This document shows, piece after piece, positions 41,598 through 50,144 of a DNA stretch of 64,000 bases. A model generated the notes under the pieces. It had not been told where the DNA came from and made no database searches. It saw only the letters and a program-made list of their open reading frames with translations. Within the stretch, counting starts at the first letter, position 1. The number at the start of each line of letters is the position of its first letter. The translations under genes and the position numbers were made by a program. The stretch lies in contig SVLP01000002.1 in assembly GCA_015067895.1 (NCBI GenBank), forward strand, positions 1-64,000, given 5' to 3'. The stretch is from Oscillospiraceae bacterium. Its GTDB lineage: Bacteria; Bacillota_A; Clostridia; Oscillospirales; Oscillospiraceae.

Positions 41598-42191
41598 TTA
41601 TTTATGAATGTGCATATGGTTTCCTGGCTCCAGCGGGAAGACGCAGGAGTCCTTGCCCCAGAGCTTCATGAAATCGTCGATGTGGCTGATCTCGTCGAAG
41701 CCTGTTTTATCGGTGCGGTAGTGCATGGGGATGGCGACCCTGGGCTTTGCGGAGCGGATGATCTGATACGCCGTCTGACAGCCGATGGTATAATACCCGC
41801 CCACGGGGATCAGCATGCAGTCGATGCCCTCCAGAGCCTTCGCCAGCTCCTCGTCCGGGAAGCAGCCGATGTCGCCCAGATGGGCCACCCGGATGCCGCC
41901 GCAGTCGAAGATGCGGACGGTATTCATGCCTCGCTTGGCACCGCCGCAGTCATCGTGGGGCGTGGTGTACTCAGAAACCGTCCAGGGCAGGGAAGGGGAC
42001 TCCTTCAGCTCCACCGCCTGGGTGAAATTGTGGTCAGCGTGGCCATGGCTGCAATAGACGGCCTCAGCCTGAAGGTGCAGATCCACACCGCCGGGAATCA
42101 TACCCCAGGCATAGGGATCGATGACCGCCCGCGCGCCCTGATACTCCAGGGTGAAGCAGGCATGGCCGTGATAGGTGAGCTTGACTTCCAT
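41598..42191 (-). CDS. MBL-fold metal-dependent hydrolase
   Basis: 197 residues from ATG 42191 with GGAGGG upstream. UlaG-like metallo-beta-lactamase fold: YHGHACFTLEY at the N-terminus, the zinc motif SHGHADHNF (HxHxDH), HLGDIGCF and a C-terminal PMHYRTD histidine. Substrate unknown. It is the first gene after the Tyr T-box and lies 21 bases before tyrS. Confidence 0.9.
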   Translation of the reverse strand: MEVKLTYHGHACFTLEYQGARAVIDPYAWGMIPGGVDLHLQAEAVYCSHGHADHNFTQAVELKESPSLPWTVSEYTTPHDDCGGAKRGMNTVRIFDCGGIRVAHLGDIGCFPDEELAKALEGIDCMLIPVGGYYTIGCQTAYQIIRSAKPRVAIPMHYRTDKTGFDEISHIDDFMKLWGKDSCVFPLEPGNHMHIHK

Positions 42192-42204
42192 AATTATCCC
42201 TCCT

Positions 42205-42488
42205 GAAAACAAAAACACCCTCCGTCCGCATTGCGGACAGAGGGCGACAAATTCGCGGTACCACCTCTGGTTCGGGTCTCCTTCGCAAAAGACCCCTCAC
42301 GGCGTCAGACAACGCCATCCGCTGTATCGGGCGTACCCGTCTGACCCTATTGCGGTTTTACGCTTTCGGATCAGCCGCTCCGGGAGGTATTTCGGCGTTC
42401 TTTCTTACCGCCTTGCACCAACCGGCGGCTCTCTGGAAGAAAGGGTGACGCGTACTTCATCCCATCTGTGCGTTTCGTTATGAAACTA
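42205..42488 (-). promoter_or_regulatory. T-box leader (Tyr specifier)
   Basis: Read leftward: stem I with AGAGAGCCGCCGG, a specifier region GCCGAAATACCTCC containing TAC (Tyr), the T-box GAGGTGGTACCGCG, then the terminator CTCTGTCCGC/GCGGACGGAG followed by GTTTTTGTTTT. It controls the MBL hydrolase, tyrS and GNAT genes by uncharged tRNA-Tyr. Confidence 0.93.
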
Positions 42489-42493
42489 TAGGT

Positions 42494-42522
42494 ATCCTAG
42501 CAAATAAACCCCACTTTGTCAA
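42494..42522 (-). promoter_or_regulatory. Promoter of the Tyr T-box operon
   Basis: On the leftward strand TTGACA and TAGGAT are separated by 17 bases, just upstream of the leader. Confidence 0.72.
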
Positions 42523-42592
42523 GTCAAAAGTTGTATACAAAAATCGTTACGCAATTTTCACAAAACGTTCACTTTCGCGTCCGCAGATATGG

Positions 42593-42755
42593 TATAATAT
42601 GACCACAACAAAAAGGTTGGGGGAACCGATGCCGGGGGAATACTCCCGGATGAGCCGACGGTGTACCCGTGACACTTCCTTTGACGAGCCGCATTGGATA
42701 AGCGGGAATGACACAGCTGAATAACATAAGCCCGGACGAAAAACCGTCCGGGCTT
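42593..42755 (+). ncRNA. Orphan small transcript with promoter and terminator
   Basis: An extended -10 (TGGTATAAT, 42590-42598) is followed by about 150 bases and a strong terminator: AAGCCCGGACG (42728-42738) pairs with CGTCCGGGCTT (42745-42755). The transcript contains small hairpins such as CCGGGGG-AATA-CTCCCGG. It also encodes the possible 31-residue ORF listed next. I do not recognise a known RNA family; the -35 element is weak. Confidence 0.5.
42629..42724 (+). CDS. Putative 31-residue small protein
   Basis: ATG 42629 opens a frame of 31 codons ending in TAA four bases before the terminator stem. The peptide begins MPGEYSRMSRRCTRDTSFDE and is polar with no membrane segment. GGGGGAA lies five bases upstream as a weak ribosome site. 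The fit between promoter, ORF and terminator argues for it, but the same bases form hairpins, so an RNA-only function is equally possible. Confidence 0.35.
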   Translation: MPGEYSRMSRRCTRDTSFDEPHWISGNDTAE

Positions 42756-42762
42756 AAACCAT

Positions 42763-43533
42763 TTACATGAGTCTGCGAAGCTCCTCGGTGAAGGAGCCGT
42801 TGGTGCTGACGATGGCGCTCTCGCCGTCCAGGGGAGGGGGGCCGCCGTAGACACTGACCACCTCGCCGCCGGCTTCCCGGAGGATCAGCCATCCGGCAGC
42901 GATATCCCAGGGCTTGGTGCCGAATTCGAACTGGCCGTCCGCCCGGCCGCAGGCGATGTAGCACAGCTCCAGGGCAGTGCAGCCGAAGCGGCGGATGTCG
43001 TGGGAGCTTAAGTAGACCCGCTGGATCCGGCGGAAATTCTCATCCATCTCGTTCCGGCGATAGGGAGCTGTGCCCACGAAGACCAGAGCTTCGCTCAGGG
43101 AAGCGGCATTGCTCACATGAATGGGCGCGCCGTTGAGGTATGCGCCGCCGCCCTGGATGCCCGTGAACTCCTCGCCCGTATAGGGGTTATAGACCACGCC
43201 GAAGATGGGCTCATGCTCCAGCACCAGGGCAAGGCTGATGACGGATGCATTGAAATCATGGATGAAATTGGTGGTGCCGTCGATGGGATCGAGCACCCAG
43301 TAGGGCTTCGAAAAATCGATGTCAGAGTTGTCCTTCTCCTCGCCCATGAACTGGATGTCGGGCCAATTCTCCCTGAGCTGGGCACAGATGTAGGACTGCA
43401 CCCGGAAGTCCACCTCGGTGACAAAATCCTGGGCGGCCTTGGTCTGAATGGAGGACGCGCCCTCCCGGCGGAGCATGATCTCGCCCGCAGCACGGACGAT
43501 GGGCAGGATATCTTGCAGGACTGGCTGATTCAT
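42763..43533 (-). CDS. Inositol monophosphatase family protein
   Basis: 256 residues from ATG 43533. Motif 1 residues are FMGEEKDNSD and the metal-binding signature WVLDPIDGTTNFIHDF; motif 2 is CTALELCYIACGRADGQFEF followed by PWDIAAGWLILREAGG. Li+-sensitive Mg2+-dependent phosphatases of this family act on inositol phosphate, fructose bisphosphate or 3'-phosphoadenosine phosphate; which one is not clear. It follows the phosphatidyltransferase gene by five bases. Confidence 0.93.
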   Translation of the reverse strand: MNQPVLQDILPIVRAAGEIMLRREGASSIQTKAAQDFVTEVDFRVQSYICAQLRENWPDIQFMGEEKDNSDIDFSKPYWVLDPIDGTTNFIHDFNASVISLALVLEHEPIFGVVYNPYTGEEFTGIQGGGAYLNGAPIHVSNAASLSEALVFVGTAPYRRNEMDENFRRIQRVYLSSHDIRRFGCTALELCYIACGRADGQFEFGTKPWDIAAGWLILREAGGEVVSVYGGPPPLDGESAIVSTNGSFTEELRRLM

Positions 43534-43538
43534 AATCG

Positions 43539-44114
43539 TTACTCCAGATCGTAGATCTTTTTGTCTTTGCCGAAGTAGGCCCGGACATAGTCCGCAAAGG
43601 CGATCATCAGGAACACCAGACAGATGATCGTGATGATGTTGGTGGTCTGCTCGCTGAGACCGGGGAAGAGCACCATCAGGATCAGGCTGGTGAAAAGCAC
43701 GGTGGTGGAGATCTTGCCGGACATCAGAGCGCCGTCCAGAGCCTTGCCCTGGCGCAGGGCACCGATCATGGCGAAGAACTGGAAGAATTCCTTGATGAGG
43801 AACATTACCAGCAGGTAGCGCAGGGCCTTGTGCCGGACGGACAGGCAGATCATCAGAGCCAGCTGGGTCAGCTTGTCGGCAAGGGGATCGAGCACCTTGC
43901 CCAGATTCGAGATCATGTTGAATTTTCGGGCGATCTTGCCGTCGACCAGGTCGGTCATGCAGCTCACCGCCAGGACGACCGCAGCTGCGGTATAGTCATC
44001 GGGACTGTCGGCGTTGAGATAAATGTGCAGATAGACCGGGATCAGGACAATGCGAAAGAGACTCAGGAGATTTGGGATCGTCCAGATCTCTTTTTTCCAA
44101 TTTTTGACTAGCAT
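43539..44114 (-). CDS. CDP-alcohol phosphatidyltransferase
   Basis: 191 residues with about five membrane helices. The catalytic signature is CMTDLVDGKIARKFNMISNL followed by GKVLDPLADK (DGx2ARx8Gx3Dx3D). N-terminal IWTIPNLLSLFRIVLIPVYL resembles PgsA, which makes phosphatidylglycerol phosphate. Coupling with an inositol-monophosphatase-like gene could also fit phosphatidylinositol chemistry; this is inference. Confidence 0.92.
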   Translation of the reverse strand: MLVKNWKKEIWTIPNLLSLFRIVLIPVYLHIYLNADSPDDYTAAAVVLAVSCMTDLVDGKIARKFNMISNLGKVLDPLADKLTQLALMICLSVRHKALRYLLVMFLIKEFFQFFAMIGALRQGKALDGALMSGKISTTVLFTSLILMVLFPGLSEQTTNIITIICLVFLMIAFADYVRAYFGKDKKIYDLE

Positions 44115-44205
44115 ATGGTTCCTCCCGGTGTATCAAATCGTATCGATTATTATATGCCGAAATGCAGGGTGAATCAAGTGTGATTCAAAAAAATTATCAG
44201 ATTTT

Positions 44206-44745
44206 TCATAATTCGTCCCGATTTTCCAGCCAGTCGGCGGCCAGGGCATGGTGCAGAGCCAGCTCTTTCCATGTCCGTTTGTCCAATTCCCCCGTTGGGG
44301 GCAGTCCTGCATAGGTCTGGAAGGCGGCAAGGGATTGGGCTGTGGGCGTATCGAGGATGCCGGTATGACCGGGGGCGGGGATGCCTGGCAGGGCCAGATT
44401 CATGACGATCAGCATGCTCTGCACCAGATAAATGACCGGCTGCGGCTGCCCCCGGCGGATGACCTGGCCGGGATCCAGGGTCACCTGTATCGGCTGGGCC
44501 CTGTCAGCTTCGATCCGGGCCCGTTCGAATTCCCGGACGATCTGCTCGTGGGTATTCTGATCCGCTGCGCCGGTGACCGGAAGCCCCATCCGCCGCTGGA
44601 AGGAGCGGACGGCATCCGCCGTCTGGGGGCCGTAGACACCGTCGGGCATCACGTTCAGCTGCCTGGGCTCGACGCTGGCGATGGTGCGCAGCATGGTCTG
44701 CAGGGAGCGGATGGGCTGATCGATAAAGGATTCCTCGGGTTTCAT
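44206..44745 (-). CDS. Peptidoglycan-binding repeat protein
   Basis: 179 residues without a signal peptide. Two peptidoglycan-binding type 1 repeats are visible: DGVYGPQTADAVRSFQRRMG near residues 35-54 and GILDTPTAQSLAAFQTYAGL near 129-148. Its ATG overlaps the stop of the larger SpoIID-like protein. Absence of an export signal suits a spore-coat or forespore role, where the protein is made in the mother cell. Confidence 0.8.
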   Translation of the reverse strand: MKPEESFIDQPIRSLQTMLRTIASVEPRQLNVMPDGVYGPQTADAVRSFQRRMGLPVTGAADQNTHEQIVREFERARIEADRAQPIQVTLDPGQVIRRGQPQPVIYLVQSMLIVMNLALPGIPAPGHTGILDTPTAQSLAAFQTYAGLPPTGELDKRTWKELALHHALAADWLENRDEL

Positions 44746-45926
44746 CGTACCACCTCCTGTCTGACGGGATCCTGATTGCCTTGACGCAGACCGTCCCCGG
44801 GGAACTGACGCAGGGTCGTGCCCGGTCTGCCGGGGAAGGTCACCTCACTGCGAAGGGAGGTGTTTTCGATCCCCGCGTACTGGTCGTACAGATCGTCCCA
44901 GGTGTCTTCGTCCACCACACCGGTCTGGGGCAGGCCAAAGTAGCCCTGGGCCGCGATGACCGCCGTCCGGGTGGCCGGGCCGAAGATGCCGTCCACCTCC
45001 ACCTCCGGGATCTGGGGGATATACTCGGACAGGACGGACAGCATATATTGCAGGTGGCGCACCTTGTCGCCCCGGGCTCCCTGCTGCAGGCCGCTGGGAT
45101 AGGCCCAGTCGATGGCATAGAACCGCTGGCCCTGGCTGCGCAGCTCAGAGAGGGACAGCACCGCCGTATACAGCCGCACCAGGGCATACCAGGTGGATCT
45201 GCCCACCACGCCGTCCGCATCCAGCCCGAAGACCTCCTGGAACTTTCGTACCGACGCCTCTGTCCGGGGGCCAAAGATGCCGTCCACCTCCGGGATCCGG
45301 GGGATGGCGGGGTAATTGCGGGAGATCCGGTTCAGCTCCGTCTGGATGACGGTGACATATGGCCCCCGGCTTCCCTGACGCAGGGGCGTTCCCGGATAGC
45401 TCTGCTGGTTGCCCCGGATGGGGGCGTTGGGGACGATCTCCACGTCGCCGTAATAATTGCGCAGGATCTGGGTGGAATTCTGCCCCGCCTGGGCCAGCTC
45501 CTGGCTGCCCCACTGGCTTAAGCCCGCGCAGGTCACCGTGGTGCCGTTGCAGAATTTGGCCGCCAGGGGCTCCACGAAGCCGGGTCTTCGTAGATAATCA
45601 TTGAACAGCTCATCGACGATCCGGGAGACATTCTCAAAATAGCTTCGGCCTTTGATGAAATACTGGTCGTAGGCCGTGGAACTGGTGATGTCGAAGGGAT
45701 ATCCCCGGCTCCGGTAGAACTCCGTATACACCCGGTTCAGTGCGAAGGAGACGATGGCCAGGATGTTGGCCCGGAGCGCGGCGGGCTCCCAGGTGGGGTA
45801 GATTTCAGAGGATGCGACATTTTTCACATAGTCGATGAAGGGCACCGTCACGTTCTCTGCGTTGGCACTGGGCGGGCCCAGGTGGACGGTGATGTTCCGG
45901 GGTACGAAGGGGATGACCGTTGGCAT
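44742..45926 (-). CDS. SpoIID-like protein with peptidoglycan-binding repeats
   Basis: 394 residues. The N-terminal domain (FIDYVKNVASSEIYPTWEPA, LNRVYTEFYRSRGYPFDITS, GLSQWGSQELAQAG) resembles the SpoIID/LytB amidase-enhancer fold. Two peptidoglycan-binding type 1 domains follow (DGIFGPRTEASVRKFQEVFG and DGIFGPATRTAVIAAQGYFG), and a Gln/Arg-rich tail. No signal peptide is seen. It probably acts on cortex or spore peptidoglycan. Third gene of a leftward cluster of four. Confidence 0.8.
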   Translation of the reverse strand: MPTVIPFVPRNITVHLGPPSANAENVTVPFIDYVKNVASSEIYPTWEPAALRANILAIVSFALNRVYTEFYRSRGYPFDITSSTAYDQYFIKGRSYFENVSRIVDELFNDYLRRPGFVEPLAAKFCNGTTVTCAGLSQWGSQELAQAGQNSTQILRNYYGDVEIVPNAPIRGNQQSYPGTPLRQGSRGPYVTVIQTELNRISRNYPAIPRIPEVDGIFGPRTEASVRKFQEVFGLDADGVVGRSTWYALVRLYTAVLSLSELRSQGQRFYAIDWAYPSGLQQGARGDKVRHLQYMLSVLSEYIPQIPEVEVDGIFGPATRTAVIAAQGYFGLPQTGVVDEDTWDDLYDQYAGIENTSLRSEVTFPGRPGTTLRQFPGDGLRQGNQDPVRQEVVR

Positions 45927-45936
45927 GGCTTACCTC

Positions 45937-46314
45937 CTAGAGATTCTGGGGCGGGGTGTCGAAGACCTCCACCTGGTTCCAGGAGCCGGGCAGCTCCGGC
46001 AGGGGCACCAGCTGAAGCTCCTGCATGGTCGTCGTGTCCGCAAAGACCTGAATGCCCCGGGCGAGCACCTGCTCATAGTTTTCAGCTCTGGCATAGAGGT
46101 TCACGGTGACGAAGGGCTTGCCGTTTCCGGGGCTCTGGCTTTCGCGCAAGTCCGGCACCTCCAGACGGATGGGGGTGGTCAGGCCGCTGGAGTCCGTGGT
46201 TCGCAGTCCCAGCAGCCGTCCCTGGTCATCCACCACCGACACCGCCACATCCTCCACCGGGAGTCTTGCGCGTGAGGTATACGCGTTCGCCTGTATGTAT
46301 CCGATCGCGGGCAT
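45937..46314 (-). CDS. Beta-sandwich carboxypeptidase-regulatory-like protein
   Basis: 125 residues from ATG 46314 with AAAGGAGG upstream. MPAIGYIQANAYTSRARLPV, then VAVSVVDDQGRLLGLRTTDS, is the start of a CarboxypepD_reg-like beta sandwich (a small domain seen in surface proteins). It ends ten bases before the SpoIID-like gene. It may be a structural partner of that protein in the spore envelope. Confidence 0.7.
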   Translation of the reverse strand: MPAIGYIQANAYTSRARLPVEDVAVSVVDDQGRLLGLRTTDSSGLTTPIRLEVPDLRESQSPGNGKPFVTVNLYARAENYEQVLARGIQVFADTTTMQELQLVPLPELPGSWNQVEVFDTPPQNL

Positions 46315-46375
46315 ACATACGCCTCCTTTCAAAATGCTTCGGGAGTATGATATGCCCGCGGGGGTGCGAATGTGC

Positions 46376-46804
46376 TTACAGGAAGCCCTCCATGGAGACG
46401 ATGTTGTGCTTCTCCGTCTCCAGCAGCTTCTGGGCCAGCTCGGCAACCTGGGGATCGGGGTCATTGCATCGGCGCATGTTCTTTAAGGAAAGGATCATGC
46501 CCCGGGTGTTGCCCTGGATCATCATGCCGGCGATCTTGGAGTCCGGCTCGCCCACCAGGAGCTGACTTTTCGACATCAGTGCGCCCATCTTCCGGTTGAT
46601 GGGCTTGAGCTGGTCGATCCTGTAGCCTTTCTGCTGAGCCAGGAGCTTGGCCTGTTGTTCGATATCGGAGTATTCCCGCCGCTGTACCTTCAGTGCCTGC
46701 CGCAGGGCTGGCTGGTCGGTCTTGGACATGACGATATTGATGCCGTTGATGCCGAGCTGGCTGGTCTTGATGATGTCATTCAAGACCCGTTGACTGTTTA
46801 TCAT
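46376..46804 (-). CDS. Helical protein (four-helix-bundle type), sporulation-linked cluster
   Basis: 142 residues from ATG 46804 with GAGGTGA upstream. Entirely helical: MINSQRVLNDIIKTSQLGIN ... IEQQAKLLAQQKGYRIDQLK ... QVAELAQKLLETEKHNIVSM, in a DUF2383/ferritin-like pattern but without an obvious metal-ligand set. First gene of the cluster leading to the SpoIID-like protein. Function unknown. Confidence 0.72.
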   Translation of the reverse strand: MINSQRVLNDIIKTSQLGINGINIVMSKTDQPALRQALKVQRREYSDIEQQAKLLAQQKGYRIDQLKPINRKMGALMSKSQLLVGEPDSKIAGMMIQGNTRGMILSLKNMRRCNDPDPQVAELAQKLLETEKHNIVSMEGFL

Positions 46805-46885
46805 GGTCTCACCTCGACCATAGTTTTCCCGGAACGAAGGAGCTCATGCGCGCATATCTTGTAATCGCAGGAAAGGAGGGTGCCT

Positions 46886-48709
46886 ATGTGCGCCATCGCG
46901 GGAATCTTGAATTTGAAGGCTTCGCCAGCCACAATTGATGCCATGCAGCAGACCATGCGCCGCCGGGGGCCGGATGATCTCGGTGTTTTTCAGGGGGAGG
47001 ATGTGACGCTCCTCCATGCCCGGCTGGCCATCATCGACATCGAGGGCGGACGGCAGCCCATGACCCTTTGGCTTGAGGGTGAGGAATACACCATCGTCTA
47101 CAACGGGGAGCTGTACAACACCGAGGAGCTTCGGATCGAGCTCATCAACCGTGGCCACTGCTTCCGGGGACACTCGGACACCGAGGTGCTGCTTCACGGC
47201 TACGCCCAGTGGGGCAGGGCCGTGCTGGAAAAGCTCAACGGCATCTTCGCCTTCGCCGTCTGGGAGAAGAAGGCGAAGCGGCTCTTCCTGGCCCGGGATC
47301 GGATCGGGGTGAAGCCGCTGTTCTACGCCGAGCACGAGGGCGGACTCCTCTTTGCCTCGGAGATCAAGACGATCCTCAAATATCCGGACTTCCGGGCAGC
47401 CATCGACGTGACCGGCGCGGCGGAGCTGCTGCTGATCGGGCCGGGGCGGACGCCGGGCTGCGGGATCTTCCGGGGCGTCCGGGAGATCGAGCCGGGCTGC
47501 TGTGCTTTTTGGGAGAAGAATAAGCTGACCGTCAGGCGATACTGGAAGCTCACCGACGGCACCCATAATGAATCCTTCGAGGAGACGGCGGAGCACGTGC
47601 GGTGGCTGGTGGAGGATTCCATCCGGCGGCAGATGGTGTCCGATGTGCCCATCGGCTGCTTCCTGTCCGGCGGGCTGGACTCCAGTCTGATCTGCGCAGT
47701 CGTGGCAGATGCGATGAAGGAGCAGGGGCGGAGGCTGGACACCTTCTCCGTGGACTATGACAAAAACCGGGAATTCTTCGTCCCCGGCAAGTTCCAGCCC
47801 AATTCCGATGCGGATTATCTGGGGCCGATGGAGGAGTTCCTGGGCGCGAAGGCCCACCGGGTGGTGCTGACCTCCGAACAACTGAACGGGGCTCTGGAGG
47901 AGGCCACCGAGGCTCGTGACCTGCCGGGGATGGCGGATGTGGATTTTTCCCTGCTGCTTCTGTGCCGGGAGATCCGAAAGAATGTGACGGTGGCTCTGTC
48001 AGGCGAATGCGCCGACGAGATCTTCGGCGGGTATCCCTGGTATCGGGATCCGGAAGTCCGGGCCCGTGCGGGTTTCCCCTGGGCCCAGAACACAGGTAAG
48101 CGGCGGGAACTGCTGACCGGAAAGCTGGCCTGCCTGACGGATGCCCGGGACTATGTCATGAGCCGCTACGCCAAAACCCTGCTGGAGAGCGACATCGACC
48201 CGGACGCGCCGCCTGTCGAAAAGCGGACGAAGCAGATGGTCAATCTCAACTTCCGCTGGTTCATGCAGACCCTTCTCGACCGGAAGGATCGCATGAGCAT
48301 GCACTCCAGCCTGGAGGTGCGGGTGCCCTTCTGCGACTACCGGATCGCGGAGTATCTCTACCGGGTACCCTGGGAGATGAAGGATCACGGCGGCTGCGAG
48401 AAGGGGCTCCTGCGCCGTGCCATGGCCGGCTGGCTCCCGGAGCAGATCCTCTGGCGAAAGAAGAGCCCCTATCCGAAGACCTACGATCCACGGTACCTGG
48501 CTCTCATGCGAAAGCGGCTGGATACTCTGTTGGAAGATAAACACGCACCCATATGGCAGCTTATCCGCTCGGAGCGGGCCTTCCGACTTGCTGACGAGGA
48601 TATGGATTGGCCCTGGTACGGCCAGCTCATGAAAACGCCCCAGACCATCGCCTACTTCTGCCAGATCGACCACTGGCTGCGGCATTATAACGTGGATATC
48701 CTGATTTGA
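46886..48709 (+). CDS. asnB: Asparagine synthase (glutamine-hydrolysing)
   Basis: 607 residues from ATG 46886 with AAAGGAGGG upstream, giving the mature Cys2 nucleophile of the class II glutaminase domain (MCAIAGILNLKASPATIDAM). The synthetase domain carries the P-loop-like FLSGGLDSSLICAVV and SGECADEIFGGYPWY. It makes asparagine from aspartate and glutamine. The cell also has ammonia-dependent AsnA at 20 kb. Confidence 0.95.
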   Translation: MCAIAGILNLKASPATIDAMQQTMRRRGPDDLGVFQGEDVTLLHARLAIIDIEGGRQPMTLWLEGEEYTIVYNGELYNTEELRIELINRGHCFRGHSDTEVLLHGYAQWGRAVLEKLNGIFAFAVWEKKAKRLFLARDRIGVKPLFYAEHEGGLLFASEIKTILKYPDFRAAIDVTGAAELLLIGPGRTPGCGIFRGVREIEPGCCAFWEKNKLTVRRYWKLTDGTHNESFEETAEHVRWLVEDSIRRQMVSDVPIGCFLSGGLDSSLICAVVADAMKEQGRRLDTFSVDYDKNREFFVPGKFQPNSDADYLGPMEEFLGAKAHRVVLTSEQLNGALEEATEARDLPGMADVDFSLLLLCREIRKNVTVALSGECADEIFGGYPWYRDPEVRARAGFPWAQNTGKRRELLTGKLACLTDARDYVMSRYAKTLLESDIDPDAPPVEKRTKQMVNLNFRWFMQTLLDRKDRMSMHSSLEVRVPFCDYRIAEYLYRVPWEMKDHGGCEKGLLRRAMAGWLPEQILWRKKSPYPKTYDPRYLALMRKRLDTLLEDKHAPIWQLIRSERAFRLADEDMDWPWYGQLMKTPQTIAYFCQIDHWLRHYNVDILI

Positions 48710-48715
48710 TGATAC

Positions 48716-48736
48716 GGGCGGCCAATTTGGCCGCCC
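48716..48736 (+). terminator. Terminator after asnB
   Basis: Stem GGGCGGCC/GGCCGCCC around AATTT. The T-run is weak. Confidence 0.65.
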
Positions 48737-48778
48737 AAAGGCAGATTGAATATTTTGTCCAAAACCGTCTGAAACCGT

Positions 48779-48807
48779 TTGACAATCCTTGTGCAAGGTG
48801 CTATTAT
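48779..48807 (+). promoter_or_regulatory. Promoter of the cytidylate-kinase-like gene
   Basis: TTGACA and TATTAT with 17-base spacing, 39 bases before the start codon. Confidence 0.75.
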
Positions 48808-48845
48808 AATAGTAACAACCCCAAAACCGCAAGGAGGTCGTACAT

Positions 48846-49469
48846 ATGGACAAGCACGAAAAGAGAATCATTACCATCAGCCGTGAATTCGGTTCCGGCG
48901 GCCGTACCATCGGCAGACGGGTGGCCGAGGAGCTGGGCATCCCCTTCTACGACAAGGAGATCGTGGAGAAGATCGCTCTGGAATCCGGCTTCGCCCCCCG
49001 CTTCATCGAGGAGAACGGCGAGCATGCCCCCGGCCTGAGCCGCCTGAGCTACGCCTTCGCTCCCCAGGGCGTTCCCGGTGTCATGAACGGCCTGTCCACC
49101 GCCGATTTCCTGTGGAACATCCAGTGCGGCGTCATCCTGCAGCTGGCGGAGCAGGGCCCCTGTGTCATCGTGGGCCGCAACGCTGACTACATCCTGAAGG
49201 ATCGTGAGGATGTCATGGACGTCTATGTCCACGCTGAGACCGCCTTCAAGGCCGACCGCATCGTCCGTCTCTACGGCGAGGCCGAGAAGTCCCCCGAGCA
49301 GCGTCTCGCCGAGAAGGACAAGCGTCGCCGGGTCAACTACCAGCACTACACCGGCCGTACCTGGGGTGCCGCCCAGAACTACGAGATGTGCCTGTGCTCC
49401 TCCATGCTGGGCATTGACCAGTGCGTCAAGATCATCGTTGAGGCCGTCAAGATCTCTCAGGGCAAGTAA
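48846..49469 (+). CDS. Cytidylate kinase-like protein
   Basis: 207 residues from ATG 48846 with AAGGAGG upstream. IITISREFGSGGRTIGRRVA is the P-loop of the cytidylate-kinase-like 2 family; GPCVIVGRNADYILKDRED is the Walker B region. These proteins are widespread in Clostridia and are not the housekeeping CMP kinase; nucleotide-binding is certain, the substrate is not. Monocistronic with its own promoter and terminator. Confidence 0.9.
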   Translation: MDKHEKRIITISREFGSGGRTIGRRVAEELGIPFYDKEIVEKIALESGFAPRFIEENGEHAPGLSRLSYAFAPQGVPGVMNGLSTADFLWNIQCGVILQLAEQGPCVIVGRNADYILKDREDVMDVYVHAETAFKADRIVRLYGEAEKSPEQRLAEKDKRRRVNYQHYTGRTWGAAQNYEMCLCSSMLGIDQCVKIIVEAVKISQGK

Positions 49470-49483
49470 GAACCAAAAATTTC

Positions 49484-49514
49484 AGCCGGTGCAGGAAACT
49501 GCACCGGCTTTTTT
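49484..49514 (+). terminator. Terminator after the cytidylate-kinase-like gene
   Basis: Stem AGCCGGTGCAG/CTGCACCGGCT followed by TTTTTTC. Confidence 0.9.
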
Positions 49515-49586
49515 CTGTGATATCCGCCGCCCAATGTTGTCTGTATAGGTGAAAGGCCTTTCATCCTCACGGAAAGGAGGGAAAAG

Positions 49587-50144
49587 ATGGACGACAGCAA
49601 AATCATAGAACTGTTCTGGGAGCGCTCGGAGCGGGCATTGGAGGAGCTCTCCGGGAAATATGGCGGCTACTGCCGCACCATCGCGTGGAATATTCTGGGA
49701 AGCCATCAGGATACCGAGGAATGCCTCAACGACACCTGGCTTGCGGCCTGGGATTCCATCCCGCCCCAGAAGCCCAGAAGACTCAGCGTCTACATGGGCC
49801 GCATCACCCGGAACCTTGCACTGAACCGCCGGAAAAGCATGACCGCCCAGAAGCGGGGCGGGGGACAGACGGAGGCCGTTCTGGAGGAGCTGCGGGAGTG
49901 TCTGTCCGGCGGCACCATGGACGAGCAGCTCGACGAGCTGGTGCTGCGGGACGCCATCAATACATTCCTGCGCGGCCAGCGTTCCCGGAATCGTGCGATC
50001 TTTCTGCGTCGTTACTGGGCCATGGAACGGGTGGAGGACATCGCCATGGATCTGGGGCTCGGCCGGGGACAGACCGCCAACATCCTGTACCGCATGCGCC
50101 GGGAATTGAAAAAACATCTGGAAAAGGAGGGCATCACCCTATGA
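49587..50144 (+). CDS. ECF-type RNA polymerase sigma factor
   Basis: 185 residues from ATG 49587 with AAAGGAGGG upstream. Region 2 is SHQDTEECLNDTWLAAWDSI (the DxxQExF-like segment), followed by a Thr/Lys-rich linker, and region 4 is YWAMERVEDIAMDLGLGRGQ leading to a helix-turn-helix. It would direct transcription to stress or envelope promoters. Its stop overlaps the start of the membrane protein downstream, a typical sigma/anti-sigma arrangement. Confidence 0.9.
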   Translation: MDDSKIIELFWERSERALEELSGKYGGYCRTIAWNILGSHQDTEECLNDTWLAAWDSIPPQKPRRLSVYMGRITRNLALNRRKSMTAQKRGGGQTEAVLEELRECLSGGTMDEQLDELVLRDAINTFLRGQRSRNRAIFLRRYWAMERVEDIAMDLGLGRGQTANILYRMRRELKKHLEKEGITL

